64,000 nucleotides of DNA from Nocardia colli. Lineage in GTDB: Bacteria; Actinomycetota; Actinomycetes; Mycobacteriales; Mycobacteriaceae. The DNA is taken from the NCBI RefSeq assembly GCF_008704205.1, contig NZ_VXLC01000003.1, positions 1 to 64,000 of the forward strand, given 5' to 3'. The notes under the pieces are model-generated. The model saw nothing but the letters and a program-made list of their open reading frames with translations, was not told where the DNA came from and did no database searches. Numbering within the stretch: the first letter of the stretch is position 1; each line of letters begins with the position of its first letter. A program made the position numbers and the translations under genes. Positions 42,750 through 50,454 of the stretch are shown here, in pieces.

Positions 42750-43160
42750 ATGTACCGCGATCCGAACACCGTTGCCACCATGGTTTTCGACTGGGGATCG
42801 ATCAAATGGCACGTCTCGCCCGACACCATCGACGGTGCGTCGTCGACGCTCGGTGAGGTGGTGATCAACCCGAACAAGGGGCACGATCGCCACGAGCATC
42901 CCGAGTCCGACGAGATTCTCTACGTTGTCGACGGTGAGGGGCGTCAAACTGTCGGTGACAGTGGCGAATTCGCCATCAAGGCCGGTGACGCGGTGTGGAT
43001 TCCGCGCGGCACTCTGCATTCCACCTTCAACACCGGCTGGCGGCCGCTGCGCCTGGTGGCGACGTACACGCCCGGCGGCGCCGAGGCCGCGCTGCGTGGG
43101 CTGCCGGACTTCGTCGAGCTGGCGCCGGGGGAGTTCCCGACGTGGAAACAAGACGGCTAG
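42750..43160 (+). CDS. Single-domain cupin
   Basis: A 136-residue beta-barrel protein. ATG at 42750 follows AAGGAGAG. The first cupin motif is GHDRHEHPESDEILYVVDGEG (metal-binding His, His and Glu), and the second is GDAVWIPRGTLHSTFNTG. It probably binds a metal and a small organic acid. As the third gene of the Tm-1-like operon it may act on the same unknown metabolite. Confidence 0.85.
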   Translation: MYRDPNTVATMVFDWGSIKWHVSPDTIDGASSTLGEVVINPNKGHDRHEHPESDEILYVVDGEGRQTVGDSGEFAIKAGDAVWIPRGTLHSTFNTGWRPLRLVATYTPGGAEAALRGLPDFVELAPGEFPTWKQDG

Positions 43161-43190
43161 GCCTGCGCGGATAAGACTGCCGCGCAGGCC
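43160..43190. terminator. Bidirectional hairpin terminator
   Basis: GGCCTGCGCGG and CCGCGCAGGCC form an 11-bp perfect stem with a 9-base loop, starting at the last base of the cupin stop codon and ending 8 bases before the convergent acyl-CoA dehydrogenase stop. Confidence 0.7.
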
Positions 43191-43198
43191 GGTATCCG

Positions 43199-44344
43199 TC
43201 AGAGGGTGCGGGCGATGATTTCCTTCATGATCTCGTTGGTGCCCGCGTAGATCATCTGCACCCGGTTGTCCACCCACAGGCGCGAGATCGGGTACTCGGT
43301 CATGTAGCCGTATCCGCCGTGCAGCTGCAGGCATTCGCTGGCCACCGACATCGCGCGGTCGGTGGTCCACCACTTGGCCATCGCGACCGTGGCGATATCC
43401 AGTTCGCCGACAATGTGTTTGGCGATGCAGTCGTCGGTGAAGACGCGGGCGATCTTCGCCTCGGTGGCCACCTCGGCCAGCTTGAACTTGGTGTTCTGGA
43501 ACTGGAAGATGGTGCGGCCGAACGCCTCTCGCGCCTTGGTGTAGCGCAGCGTGTGCTCCAGCGCGGTCTCCATGCCCGCCACCGCGCCGACCGCGATGAT
43601 CAGGCGCTCCTGCGGGAGCTGCTGCATCAGCTGGACGAAGCCCTGGCCCTCCTCGGTGCCGAGCAGGTTCGCCACCGGGACGCGGACGTCCTCGAAGAAC
43701 AGCTCGGAGGTGTCCTGACCCTTCTGCCCGATCTTGTCCAGCACCCGGCCGCGCCGGAATCCGGCCCGATCGGCCTCGACCAGCACCAGGCTGACGCCGG
43801 CGGCGCCCTGCGTGGTGTCGGTCTTGACCACCACGATGATGAGGTCGGCCTGCGCGCCGTTGGTGATGAACGTCTTGGATCCGTTGACCACGTACTCGTC
43901 GCCGTCGCGGACCGCCTTGGTCTTGATGTTCTGCAGGTCGGAGCCGGTGCCCGGCTCGGTCATCGCGATCGCGCCGACCACCTCGCCGCTGGCCATCTTC
44001 GGCAGCCACTGCTGCTTCTGCTCCTCGGTGCCGTAGGCGAGCAGGTAGTGCGCGACGATGCCGTTGTGCAGGCTCGCGCCCCACGCCGTGTCCAGCGCCC
44101 TGGCCTGCTCCTCGATCAGCACCGCCTCGTGCGCGAACGTGCCGCCACCGCCGCCGTACTCCTCCGGGATGGACAGGCACAGCAGGCCGAGCTCGCCCGC
44201 CTTGTTCCACAGGTCGCGGTCGACGTGATGCTGGTCGATGAACTTGTCGATGTTCGGGGTGACCTCCTTCTGGAAGAAGGCGCGGGCCAGGTCACGCAGC
44301 GCGTCCAGATCGTCGTTCATCCAACTCGACCGGTAGGCGGCCAT
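43199..44344 (-). CDS. Acyl-CoA dehydrogenase
   Basis: A 381-residue flavoenzyme of fatty acid oxidation type. N-terminal helices, then the substrate/flavin motif AIAMTEPGTGSDLQNIKTKA, FITNGAQADLIIVV, REAFGRTIFQFQNTKF, and the C-terminal QLHGGYGYMTEYPISRLWVD and MIYAGTNEIMKEIIARTL. ATG at 44344 has AAAGGAGC upstream. It is divergent from a TetR gene whose probable operator lies between them. Substrate chain type cannot be told. Confidence 0.93.
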   Translation of the reverse strand: MAAYRSSWMNDDLDALRDLARAFFQKEVTPNIDKFIDQHHVDRDLWNKAGELGLLCLSIPEEYGGGGGTFAHEAVLIEEQARALDTAWGASLHNGIVAHYLLAYGTEEQKQQWLPKMASGEVVGAIAMTEPGTGSDLQNIKTKAVRDGDEYVVNGSKTFITNGAQADLIIVVVKTDTTQGAAGVSLVLVEADRAGFRRGRVLDKIGQKGQDTSELFFEDVRVPVANLLGTEEGQGFVQLMQQLPQERLIIAVGAVAGMETALEHTLRYTKAREAFGRTIFQFQNTKFKLAEVATEAKIARVFTDDCIAKHIVGELDIATVAMAKWWTTDRAMSVASECLQLHGGYGYMTEYPISRLWVDNRVQMIYAGTNEIMKEIIARTL

Positions 44345-44397
44345 CGAAGCTCCTTTGGTTCGGCGCACCACTGGCAAATATATGTAACCAGGGTTCG

Positions 44398-44416
44398 CGG
44401 GTACAGCATGTACCCG
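44398..44416. promoter_or_regulatory. Perfect palindrome, candidate TetR operator
   Basis: CGGGTACA-GCA-TGTACCCG: 8-bp perfect arms with a 3-base centre, in the intergenic region between the acyl-CoA dehydrogenase and TetR genes. A further half-site-like GTGTGTACCA lies at 44425-44434. Confidence 0.6.
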
Positions 44417-44491
44417 GCGGGAACAGTGTGTACCAACTCGGCCGCGCGGACAAGACACGATTTGGTATGGGCTGGCTGAACGTCCGATAGC

Positions 44492-45175
44492 GTGAGCCCC
44501 GTGGAGCAACGACGCTGGACCGATACCGCCGCCGCGCGGCGCTCGACCAGTCGCGCCCCGGGCCGGGACGAGCGTCGCCGAACCATCGTGGACGCGGCCA
44601 TCGCGGCCATCGAAGAGCACGGGCCCGAGGCGTTGACCGGTCAGATCGCGGATCGAGCCGGGTTGGCGCGCAGCCACGTCTACCGGCATTTCGCTAGCAA
44701 GGAAGAACTCGATCTGGCCGTCGCCCGCAGGGCGCACGACGACCTCACCCGGCAGATCCGGGCCGCGCTCGAGATCGAGGGTTCCCCGCACGCCATCATC
44801 CGGGCCCCGATCGCCGAACACGTCGGATGGGCCAGCGAACATCCGAACCTGTACATCTTCCTGCTCGGACGAAACTACCGCCGCGGCAACGACGAACCCA
44901 GAATCGGCGGCAGCGCCTTCGCCTCCGAGATCTCTGCCGCCGCAACAAGATACATCCCCGAGTTCGGCGCCGATCCACTGGCCGCCGACCGCCTCGTCGT
45001 CGCCCTGCTCGGCCTCATCGACGCCTCGGTCCGCTGGTGGCTCGTCCACCGCGAAATGAGCCAACCCGACCTGGTAGACCAACTGACCACCGAAGCCTGG
45101 CTACTCCTCGACCACCGCCTCCGCAGCCTCGGCATCCAACTGGACGTCCACGCAACCCTTCCTGACAACGGGTGA
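44492..45175 (+). CDS. TetR family transcriptional regulator
   Basis: A 227-residue repressor with GTG start. The helix-turn-helix is at residues ~30-75 (RRTIVDAAIAAIEEHGPEAL, then IADRAGLARSHVYRHFASKE). The ligand domain has EHVGWASEHPNLYIFLLGRN. It probably controls the divergent acyl-CoA dehydrogenase, perhaps with an acyl-CoA as ligand, as for FadR/KstR2-like regulators; that is inference from position. Confidence 0.9.
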   Translation: MSPVEQRRWTDTAAARRSTSRAPGRDERRRTIVDAAIAAIEEHGPEALTGQIADRAGLARSHVYRHFASKEELDLAVARRAHDDLTRQIRAALEIEGSPHAIIRAPIAEHVGWASEHPNLYIFLLGRNYRRGNDEPRIGGSAFASEISAAATRYIPEFGADPLAADRLVVALLGLIDASVRWWLVHREMSQPDLVDQLTTEAWLLLDHRLRSLGIQLDVHATLPDNG

Positions 45176-45186
45176 TTGCGGACGTT

Positions 45187-45333
45187 CTACTTGCTGGTCT
45201 TCGGCTGACTGGGAGTGACCTTCGGCCGCGCAGGCATCTGCTTGGTCTGCCCGCCGGATTGAAAGACCGATCCGCGTGACTCCGTCGAGGCAGCCTGCTG
45301 CTCACCAGTGCCGCGCTTGAGGTGGATCGTCAT
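45187..45333 (-). CDS. 48-residue basic peptide coupled to the Ntn hydrolase gene
   Basis: A short frame starting ATG at 45333 and ending TAG at 45187. The ATG overlaps the TGA of the Ntn hydrolase gene (ATGA) and is preceded by a strong AAGGAGAG, so translation is well supported. The peptide is rich in Gln, Ser, Thr, Gly, Lys and Pro, has no Cys or hydrophobic segment, begins MTIHLKRGTGEQQ and ends PKTSK, and should be disordered. It could be a substrate, inhibitor or adaptor of the hydrolase. It does not end in GGQ/GGE and so is not Pup. Confidence 0.65.
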   Translation of the reverse strand: MTIHLKRGTGEQQAASTESRGSVFQSGGQTKQMPARPKVTPSQPKTSK

Positions 45334-46157
45334 GACGGCTCTCCTTGATTGAGCTCAGCGGTGAAGTAGTGCTTTCGGGCGATCCATCGAAAGCCTTCGT
45401 GCAGGTTGATGGAAGCTACCTCGACCGGTCCTCCCACTGTATCGGGCCCGAGCTTGAATCGAGCGAAGCCGGCCGTGATTTCCACCATGAACCGGGCCAG
45501 CGCAATCGCATCGGGCAGTGGCATTCCCGCTGGTACCGGGTCTACCGCCTGGGTAGAGAGGATCTTGGCGATCTCAGGATGCGAAGACTCGTCGATCTTG
45601 CTCTTCAAGGCGGCTTCGAGGCGAGCGTCGTAGCCGTTGAACAATCGTTCGACCGCGGCTGGTTTGGCGTAGGCGCGGAAGCCGGTCTCGTTGGTGTCCA
45701 GCTCGATTGTCGGTGTTGGATGCAGTGTTGTGCCATGGAACTTCAACAGCCACGCTTCGGCCTGATCCGAGCCTGCGGAGTAGCCCGCCACGAGATAGCC
45801 CATCTCGCCGGGTAGTTCCGACAGAGCGGCCTCGCCGGCAGCAGTCGCGAACAGCTCGGCTGCTTTGAGGGCGATCTGTTCGACTGTGTAGTCGTTGATG
45901 TCGATTTTCCAGGTGACGTAGCCAGGGTCTCGTCCCATGAGCCGCAGGCGAAGGGTTTTGGACAACGTCGAGATGCTTGCCGGCCCGATGTGGCCCAGAC
46001 CCCAGGTCATGGCCGCGACGGGTAGAGCTCTGTGCAGGTTGAAGATCTTGTCGGCGTTGTTGTAGACCTGCTCGCCCACTGGGTGTGCGAGCGTTGTCGC
46101 CGAGTCGGTGGAGAGGACGATGCCGTCGAACACTTTGACCCACACTGCCACTGTCAC
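45330..46157 (-). CDS. Proteasome/HslV-like Ntn hydrolase
   Basis: A 275-residue protein. After removal of the initiator residue the chain begins Thr-Val, and the next elements match proteasome beta subunits: FDGIVLSTDSATT puts Asp at mature position 17, NNADKIFNL supplies the Lys (position 36; 33 in proteasomes), and AAMTWGLG the following Gly loop. So the catalytic Thr1/Asp17/Lys triad appears intact without a propeptide, as in HslV. The C-terminal ~80 residues extend beyond the core fold. No ATPase partner is adjacent; the only partner is the overlapping 48-aa gene. GTG start without ribosome site; TAAACT six bases upstream suggests a leaderless transcript. Confidence 0.75.
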   Translation of the reverse strand: MTVAVWVKVFDGIVLSTDSATTLAHPVGEQVYNNADKIFNLHRALPVAAMTWGLGHIGPASISTLSKTLRLRLMGRDPGYVTWKIDINDYTVEQIALKAAELFATAAGEAALSELPGEMGYLVAGYSAGSDQAEAWLLKFHGTTLHPTPTIELDTNETGFRAYAKPAAVERLFNGYDARLEAALKSKIDESSHPEIAKILSTQAVDPVPAGMPLPDAIALARFMVEITAGFARFKLGPDTVGGPVEVASINLHEGFRWIARKHYFTAELNQGEPS

Positions 46158-46348
46158 CGGGACAGTTTAGGGGTGTGATGGTGTCGATAAAACGTTGTTG
46201 TGCAGGGAGTTTGAGTGGATCTGGGACGGCTTCGCACTGTGGCTGATCTGCACAGCGTGTCGTCGGCGCGCCTTTGGAATGGCTTGGGCTGCAAGTGTGC
46301 AAGGGATGCAATGTTGCACGGTGTGCCAAAACGGAGGGGTTTTGGGAG
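46158..46348. other. Intergenic region upstream of the Ntn hydrolase gene
   Basis: About 190 bases. The complement of 46164-46169 (TAAACT) is a plausible -10 box for a leaderless hydrolase transcript; the best -35 candidate, TTTTAT 17 bases further up, is weak. No other gene or repeat is apparent. Confidence 0.35.
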
Positions 46349-46377
46349 CGAACTCCCCTGGGGTGCAGGGGAGTTCG
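46349..46377 (-). terminator. Hairpin terminator of the metalloprotease gene
   Basis: CGAACTCCCCTG and CAGGGGAGTTCG form a 12-bp perfect stem with a 5-base loop, 23 bases after the metalloprotease stop codon. Confidence 0.7.
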
Positions 46378-46399
46378 GCGTCTCCTTGTTGGTGGTGGG

Positions 46400-47692
46400 T
46401 TAGAACAGGGTGCCGCTGTCGAATCCGCCGCCTACGCTGGTGAGGTTGTTGAATATGTCGTCGGTGTTGGATTGGTTGGTGCCGGATTTGCCGAACCAGT
46501 TGAAATCTTCGTTGCCGCCGCCGCTGGTGAACAAGTCGCCGGTGTTGAACAGGTCGCCGGTGTCGCCGCCGAATTGGTTGCTGTCGCCGAACATGTCGTC
46601 GCCGAAGGGGTTTGTGTCGCCGAATGGGTCGTTTCCGCTGTCGCCGAGCCAGTCGAAGCCGTCGCCGCTGCTGGATGGGTCGCTGACGTCGCCGCCGAAT
46701 AGGTCGCCGGAGTCGTCGGTGCGGTTGTCGCCGGACCAGTCGAACCCGTCGCCGTCACCGAACGGGTTGCCGCCGTCCTCGCTGAACATGCCGTCGTCTT
46801 CGGACGAGTCGCCGCCGAGCCAATCGAATTCGTCATTGGGATCGCTTGGTGAACTGTCGCTGGAGTCGTCTCCCAGCTGACTCTGCCAGTCGTCTCCGGA
46901 GTCCTGCCCCGGCTGGCTTTGCTCATCGTCGCCGCTGTCTTGTCCTGGCCCGCTTTGCGAATCGTCTCCGGAGTCCTGGCCGGGCCGAGGCTTCTGTGGG
47001 TTCGGTCGCGTGCCCGGATCTTTCGGGCCACCTGGCTGCGTCGTGCTGTCGGGTTTTGTGCCCGTCGGCTTGTTCGGATCCGCCTTTCCGCGCTGATACA
47101 TGCTGTTCAGCTGGCCGATTTCATTCTTGCTCAACGGAGTCGGACCGCTGTTGCAGCGATTGACCGAGCTGGCCATGATGCTGCATCCGCTGTCATTGTG
47201 ATCGAGGCCGATGGAGTGCAGCAGTTCGTGCGCGGCGATCTCGGTCCGGTCGTCCCGATCGAAGTTCTGATTCTTCGGATCGAGTTTGACGAACGGGCCG
47301 CCGTTATCCCATCCGCCGAGGCCGGCCACGCCGCCTTCGAAACGTTCGTTGCTGATGTTGATCGCGCCGTTGCCCGTTCCGGGTTTCAACACGAAATTCA
47401 GGCCCGGTGTCGAGTTCAAGTGTTTGACCGCGTTCTCGATGCCGGCGTCTTTGATCTTATTGTTGTAGTGAATGATCGCCCGGCCGTCCGAGTCGTAGCC
47501 CTGAACCTTCGCCCGGAAGCCGAAGCTCGGAGCTGCGGCCGATGCCGTGGCGGTGGTCGTCAGGCCGAGCCCGACGGGAGTGAGTAGGGTGCCGGCAACC
47601 AGCGCGGCGAATAGTCGGGGTGTGCCATTCATCGGCGACTTCGCGGCTCGATGCTTCCCGTGATAGTTGCGACGTCCGGCAACAGTCGGCAT
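46400..47692 (-). CDS. Secreted metzincin-type metalloprotease with acidic repetitive tail
   Basis: A 430-residue precursor from ATG 47692 (GGAGGT upstream; ATG 47632 is an alternative). The signal peptide has a long basic n-region and core LFAALVAGTLLTPVGLGL. The catalytic domain (~55-205) has HELLHSIGLDH at 155-165, an HExxHxxGxxH zinc site of the metzincin clan, followed by GCSIMASS as a possible Met-turn and a Cys pair (170, 180). It resembles snapalysin/matrixin proteases. Residues ~205-430 are low-complexity: three PGQDSGDD repeats, then Gly/Asp/Ser/Phe sequence with four [FDN]-W-x-G elements (EFDWLGG, GFDWSGD, GFDWLGD, DFNWFGK). The tail's role is unknown. Confidence 0.8.
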   Translation of the reverse strand: MPTVAGRRNYHGKHRAAKSPMNGTPRLFAALVAGTLLTPVGLGLTTTATASAAAPSFGFRAKVQGYDSDGRAIIHYNNKIKDAGIENAVKHLNSTPGLNFVLKPGTGNGAINISNERFEGGVAGLGGWDNGGPFVKLDPKNQNFDRDDRTEIAAHELLHSIGLDHNDSGCSIMASSVNRCNSGPTPLSKNEIGQLNSMYQRGKADPNKPTGTKPDSTTQPGGPKDPGTRPNPQKPRPGQDSGDDSQSGPGQDSGDDEQSQPGQDSGDDWQSQLGDDSSDSSPSDPNDEFDWLGGDSSEDDGMFSEDGGNPFGDGDGFDWSGDNRTDDSGDLFGGDVSDPSSSGDGFDWLGDSGNDPFGDTNPFGDDMFGDSNQFGGDTGDLFNTGDLFTSGGGNEDFNWFGKSGTNQSNTDDIFNNLTSVGGGFDSGTLF

Positions 47693-47895
47693 AACGTGGA
47701 GACCTCCGTGTGTATGAAAAGCGAGCTCCGCCACTCGCTGATCGGCACCGGCGACTGTACTGCTGAAACATCGAATAAGCACCCGATGTAAGCAAGGCCT
47801 TAACTGTTGAAAATACGCTTTTAAGTCTGGTCTGGAACTTTTGTTAGTTTGCTGAATCAGGGCTGGGCTGTGGATGTTTCGTCGTTATAGTGACG

Positions 47896-48525
47896 TTATT
47901 TGGCGGCATGTCGATAGCGCCGTTGCTGGCAGGCGCGGGAGCAGTACTTGCGGGGGCGGCCTTGGGGCGGTTGGGTCAAGGGTTTGGCGCAGACTGCGCA
48001 GCTGCTCGGTGGGTGGGTGGTTTCGTCACGCGGGACTTCGATTTCATCACGCGCTCGATCGTCCGTCGGGGGACGGGGGAGGGTTTGTGCTGCTGCGACG
48101 AAGCTCGGGGCCGGGACGCGGCCGCGTGGTGTGTGGCGCATCAGCTCGTCGTCGAGGTTCGGGCACTGCTCGATGATGTCGTCGTCTGGGCATTGTGACA
48201 GGTGGATCAGGTAGTCGCGGGCGCTTTGCAGCTGTTTGATCTTCTCTTCGATCAGCTCGGCCTGGTGTTCAACAGTCTTCTGCCAGAGCCTGTTCCGGCT
48301 TCCGGCGGTTACCACCGAGGCCTGTTCGAGTGGCATTGTGCCGGTGACGCAGCACAGGTAGGCGAGGCCGATGCGGCGGAGTTCGGTTTCGGTGTAGACC
48401 CGCCGGCCGCCGACCCGCGGTGGCTCCGGCAGTACCTGTTGCGACTCCCACCAGCGCAGCGTCGACGGGGCGAGGTCGTAGAGGGCGGCCGCCTGGCCGA
48501 TCGAGACGCCGAAGGGTTCACCCAT
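47896..48525 (-). CDS. MerR family regulator with C-terminal zinc-ribbon-like Cys cluster
   Basis: A 209-residue regulator. The winged helix-turn-helix (SIGQAAALYDLAPSTLRWWE, then GRRVYTETELRRIGLAYLC) is followed by a coiled coil (about 75-110), a linker, and a C-terminal CAVC-x15-C-x3-C cluster (Cys176, 179, 195, 199) in PRKYCSRACQQRRYR. Further Cys at 58, 59, 112 and 121 may take part in sensing. ATG 48525 is preferred over 48540 because the latter lies in the promoter. It is divergent from two ABC genes; its likely operator occurs there and upstream of the binding-protein gene. Confidence 0.88.
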   Translation of the reverse strand: MGEPFGVSIGQAAALYDLAPSTLRWWESQQVLPEPPRVGGRRVYTETELRRIGLAYLCCVTGTMPLEQASVVTAGSRNRLWQKTVEHQAELIEEKIKQLQSARDYLIHLSQCPDDDIIEQCPNLDDELMRHTPRGRVPAPSFVAAAQTLPRPPTDDRARDEIEVPRDETTHPPSSCAVCAKPLTQPPQGRPRKYCSRACQQRRYRHAAK

Positions 48526-48531
48526 GGGTCT

Positions 48532-48564
48532 ATTTGACATGAAGTCGGCTTCAAGTCACAAGAT
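48532..48564. promoter_or_regulatory. Divergent MerR-type promoter with 19-bp spacer and dyad operator
   Basis: For the ABC genes: TTGACA (48534-48539), 19-bp spacer, CAAGAT (48559-48564). The spacer contains the dyad TGAAGTCGGCTTCA (GAAG/CTTC arms). For merR on the other strand: TTGTGA (complement of 48556-48561), 18 bp, TCAAAT (complement of 48532-48537), then 6 bases to the ATG, suggesting a leaderless transcript. MerR proteins activate promoters with abnormally long 19-20 bp spacers. Confidence 0.65.
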
Positions 48565-48574
48565 CTACGTGGAG

Positions 48575-48588
48575 TTAGGTATACCTCA
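48575..48588. promoter_or_regulatory. Palindrome downstream of the ABC promoter
   Basis: TTAGGTATACCTCA with the perfect 10-bp core AGGTATACCT, between the -10 box and the first ABC gene. It resembles half of a DtxR/IdeR iron box but is shorter than the 19-bp consensus. Confidence 0.3.
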
Positions 48589-48654
48589 GTCGTGCTGGTA
48601 GGAGGCGTGGCTGGGGATCGGCGGTAACGACATTCCCGTGGAGGAACTACAGAC

Positions 48655-50454
48655 ATGACGTCAATGGAGACACCAACGGCCGGGGGATCGGAGTCCTACG
48701 GGAACTTCGATCAGTCGACCGGACTCGCGAATGCCGGTGCGCTGGCTCGACTGCTGGCGCCGGTCCGGCGGTATCTGATCGTCTGCGGCATCTTGTCGTC
48801 GATCTCCGCGGCGGCCGGAATCGTGCCCTACATCGCCGTCGCCGAGATCGCACGGGTCATGCTCGACGACCCCACGGGGGCGGCCAGGACCGTCTGGACC
48901 TGGGTCGGCGTCGGTGCCGCCGGCGCCGCGGTATGGCTGCTGCTGCTCGTACAGTCCTCGCGCGTAGGGCATTTCGCGGACGCGGCGATACTGCACGACC
49001 TGCGCGTGCGGATCGTGCGCCGCCTCGGCTCGCTGCCACTGGGCTGGTTCCGCGCCGCGGGATCGGGACGGGTCAAGCGGGCGATGACGGGCGATCTGGA
49101 AGAGATGCACGAGGTCATCGCGCACGCGTTGGGCCAGCTGACCGGGGCGGTCACGGTGATGGTCGTCGCGGCGGGCTACCTGCTTCTCGTCGACGTCCGG
49201 ATGGCGCTGATCGCGCTGGGCGTGCTCGCCGCGATGGCGATCTGCTACCGAATCTCGATGCGGTCCATGACATTCCACATAAACCGGTTGATCGCGGCCG
49301 ACGCGCGGATCAGCATTGCCAGTGTCGAGTACGCCGACGGAATCCAGGTGGTCAAGACGTTCGGCACCGGCGGACGCGTGCTGCGCCGCTACGACGATGC
49401 CGTGGACGAGCACACCAACGCGTTCGCGGCATGGGTCGCCGAGGTGCGCTACAGCTCGGCGGCCTCGCGGCTGTTCGGCTCGGAGATGGCGGTGCTCGCC
49501 GTCGTGACGGCGGCCGGGCTGGCGTTCGTCGGCCATGGTTCGCTCGGGGCCGCGGATCTGGTGGCGTTCCTGGTGGTCGCGATCGGGCTGCCGAACTCGA
49601 TCATTCCGGCGTTGACCGCGGCGCAGGGCGTGCGTAAGGGAAGGATGGGTGCGGCGAATATCGAACGGCTGCTTGCCCGTTCGCCGTTGCCCGAGCCGGA
49701 ACGACCGGAATCGCCGCGTGGTCACGGCGTCGAGTTCGACCGGGTGTCGTTTTCTTATGGCGGAGTGACCAACGCGCTCGAGCAGGTCAGCGCAGTCTGT
49801 CCGCCGGGGCGCGTGACCGCGATCGTCGGGCCGTCGGGTGCCGGCAAGACGACCCTGGCCAGCCTGCTGCCGCGCTTCTACGACGTGTCGGACGGGGCGA
49901 TCCGGATCGGCGGTGTGGACGTTCGCTCGATTCCGTCGCGGGAATTGCTGGCCTCGATGTCGTTGGTATTCCAGGACGTTGCGCTCCTTCGGGACAGCGT
50001 GGCGGAGAACATCCGCATCGGCCGCCCCGGCGCGAGCGATGCGGAGGTCCGGCAGGCGGCCGTCGCCGCGCACATCCACGACGTGATCGAGCGTCTGCCC
50101 GACGGGTACGACACGCTGCTCGACGCGGGCGGCGGCGGTCTGTCCGGCGGTGAGCGCCAACGGTTGACCATCGCGCGGGCGATCCTGTCCGGTGCGCCGA
50201 TCGTCGTGCTGGACGAGGCCACCGCCGCCCTCGATCCCGACAGCGAGGCGGCGGTGCAGAACGCGCTGGCCACCTTGGCGGTCGGCAAGACGGTCATCGT
50301 GATCGCGCATCGCCTGCACACCATCGCTGGCGCGGACCAGATCCTCGTGCTCGACCACGGGCGTCTGGTCGAGCAAGGCGACCACGACCAGTTGCTCGCC
50401 CGCAATGGTCTCTACGCCCGGATGTGGGCCGCACAGGAAGGGGTCCTCGCATGA
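48655..50454 (+). CDS. ABC transporter, fused permease-ATPase (IrtA/YbtP-like), subunit 1
   Basis: A 599-residue half-transporter. An exporter-type membrane domain with six helices (residues ~30-320) is followed by the ATPase: Walker A GPSGAGKTTLASLL, Q-loop SLVFQDVALLRD, signature LSGGERQRLTIARAIL, Walker B IVVLDEATAALDPDS, and H-loop VIAHRL. With the overlapping second gene it forms a heterodimer. Homologous pairs (IrtAB, YbtPQ) import ferri-siderophores despite the exporter fold; others export. A binding-protein gene nearby, apparently in the same regulon, favours metal-chelate uptake. Confidence 0.9.
   Translation: MTSMETPTAGGSESYGNFDQSTGLANAGALARLLAPVRRYLIVCGILSSISAAAGIVPYIAVAEIARVMLDDPTGAARTVWTWVGVGAAGAAVWLLLLVQSSRVGHFADAAILHDLRVRIVRRLGSLPLGWFRAAGSGRVKRAMTGDLEEMHEVIAHALGQLTGAVTVMVVAAGYLLLVDVRMALIALGVLAAMAICYRISMRSMTFHINRLIAADARISIASVEYADGIQVVKTFGTGGRVLRRYDDAVDEHTNAFAAWVAEVRYSSAASRLFGSEMAVLAVVTAAGLAFVGHGSLGAADLVAFLVVAIGLPNSIIPALTAAQGVRKGRMGAANIERLLARSPLPEPERPESPRGHGVEFDRVSFSYGGVTNALEQVSAVCPPGRVTAIVGPSGAGKTTLASLLPRFYDVSDGAIRIGGVDVRSIPSRELLASMSLVFQDVALLRDSVAENIRIGRPGASDAEVRQAAVAAHIHDVIERLPDGYDTLLDAGGGGLSGGERQRLTIARAILSGAPIVVLDEATAALDPDSEAAVQNALATLAVGKTVIVIAHRLHTIAGADQILVLDHGRLVEQGDHDQLLARNGLYARMWAAQEGVLA

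Noticed and set aside
43199..45082. A longer acyl-CoA dehydrogenase with a 246-residue extension
   Set aside because: The extension is antisense to the TetR gene, and ATG 44344 has a perfect ribosome site and the usual family start.
45187..45333. The 48-aa peptide as a Pup-like tag because it is disordered, lies next to a proteasome-like gene and contains GGQ
   Set aside because: GGQ is internal and the peptide ends in TSK, while Pup ends in GGQ/GGE. No Mpa or PafA gene is nearby.
48575..48588. TTAGGTATACCTCA as an IdeR/DtxR iron box
   Set aside because: The 19-bp IdeR consensus has arms separated by nine bases; here the arms almost touch. Kept only as a low-confidence palindrome.
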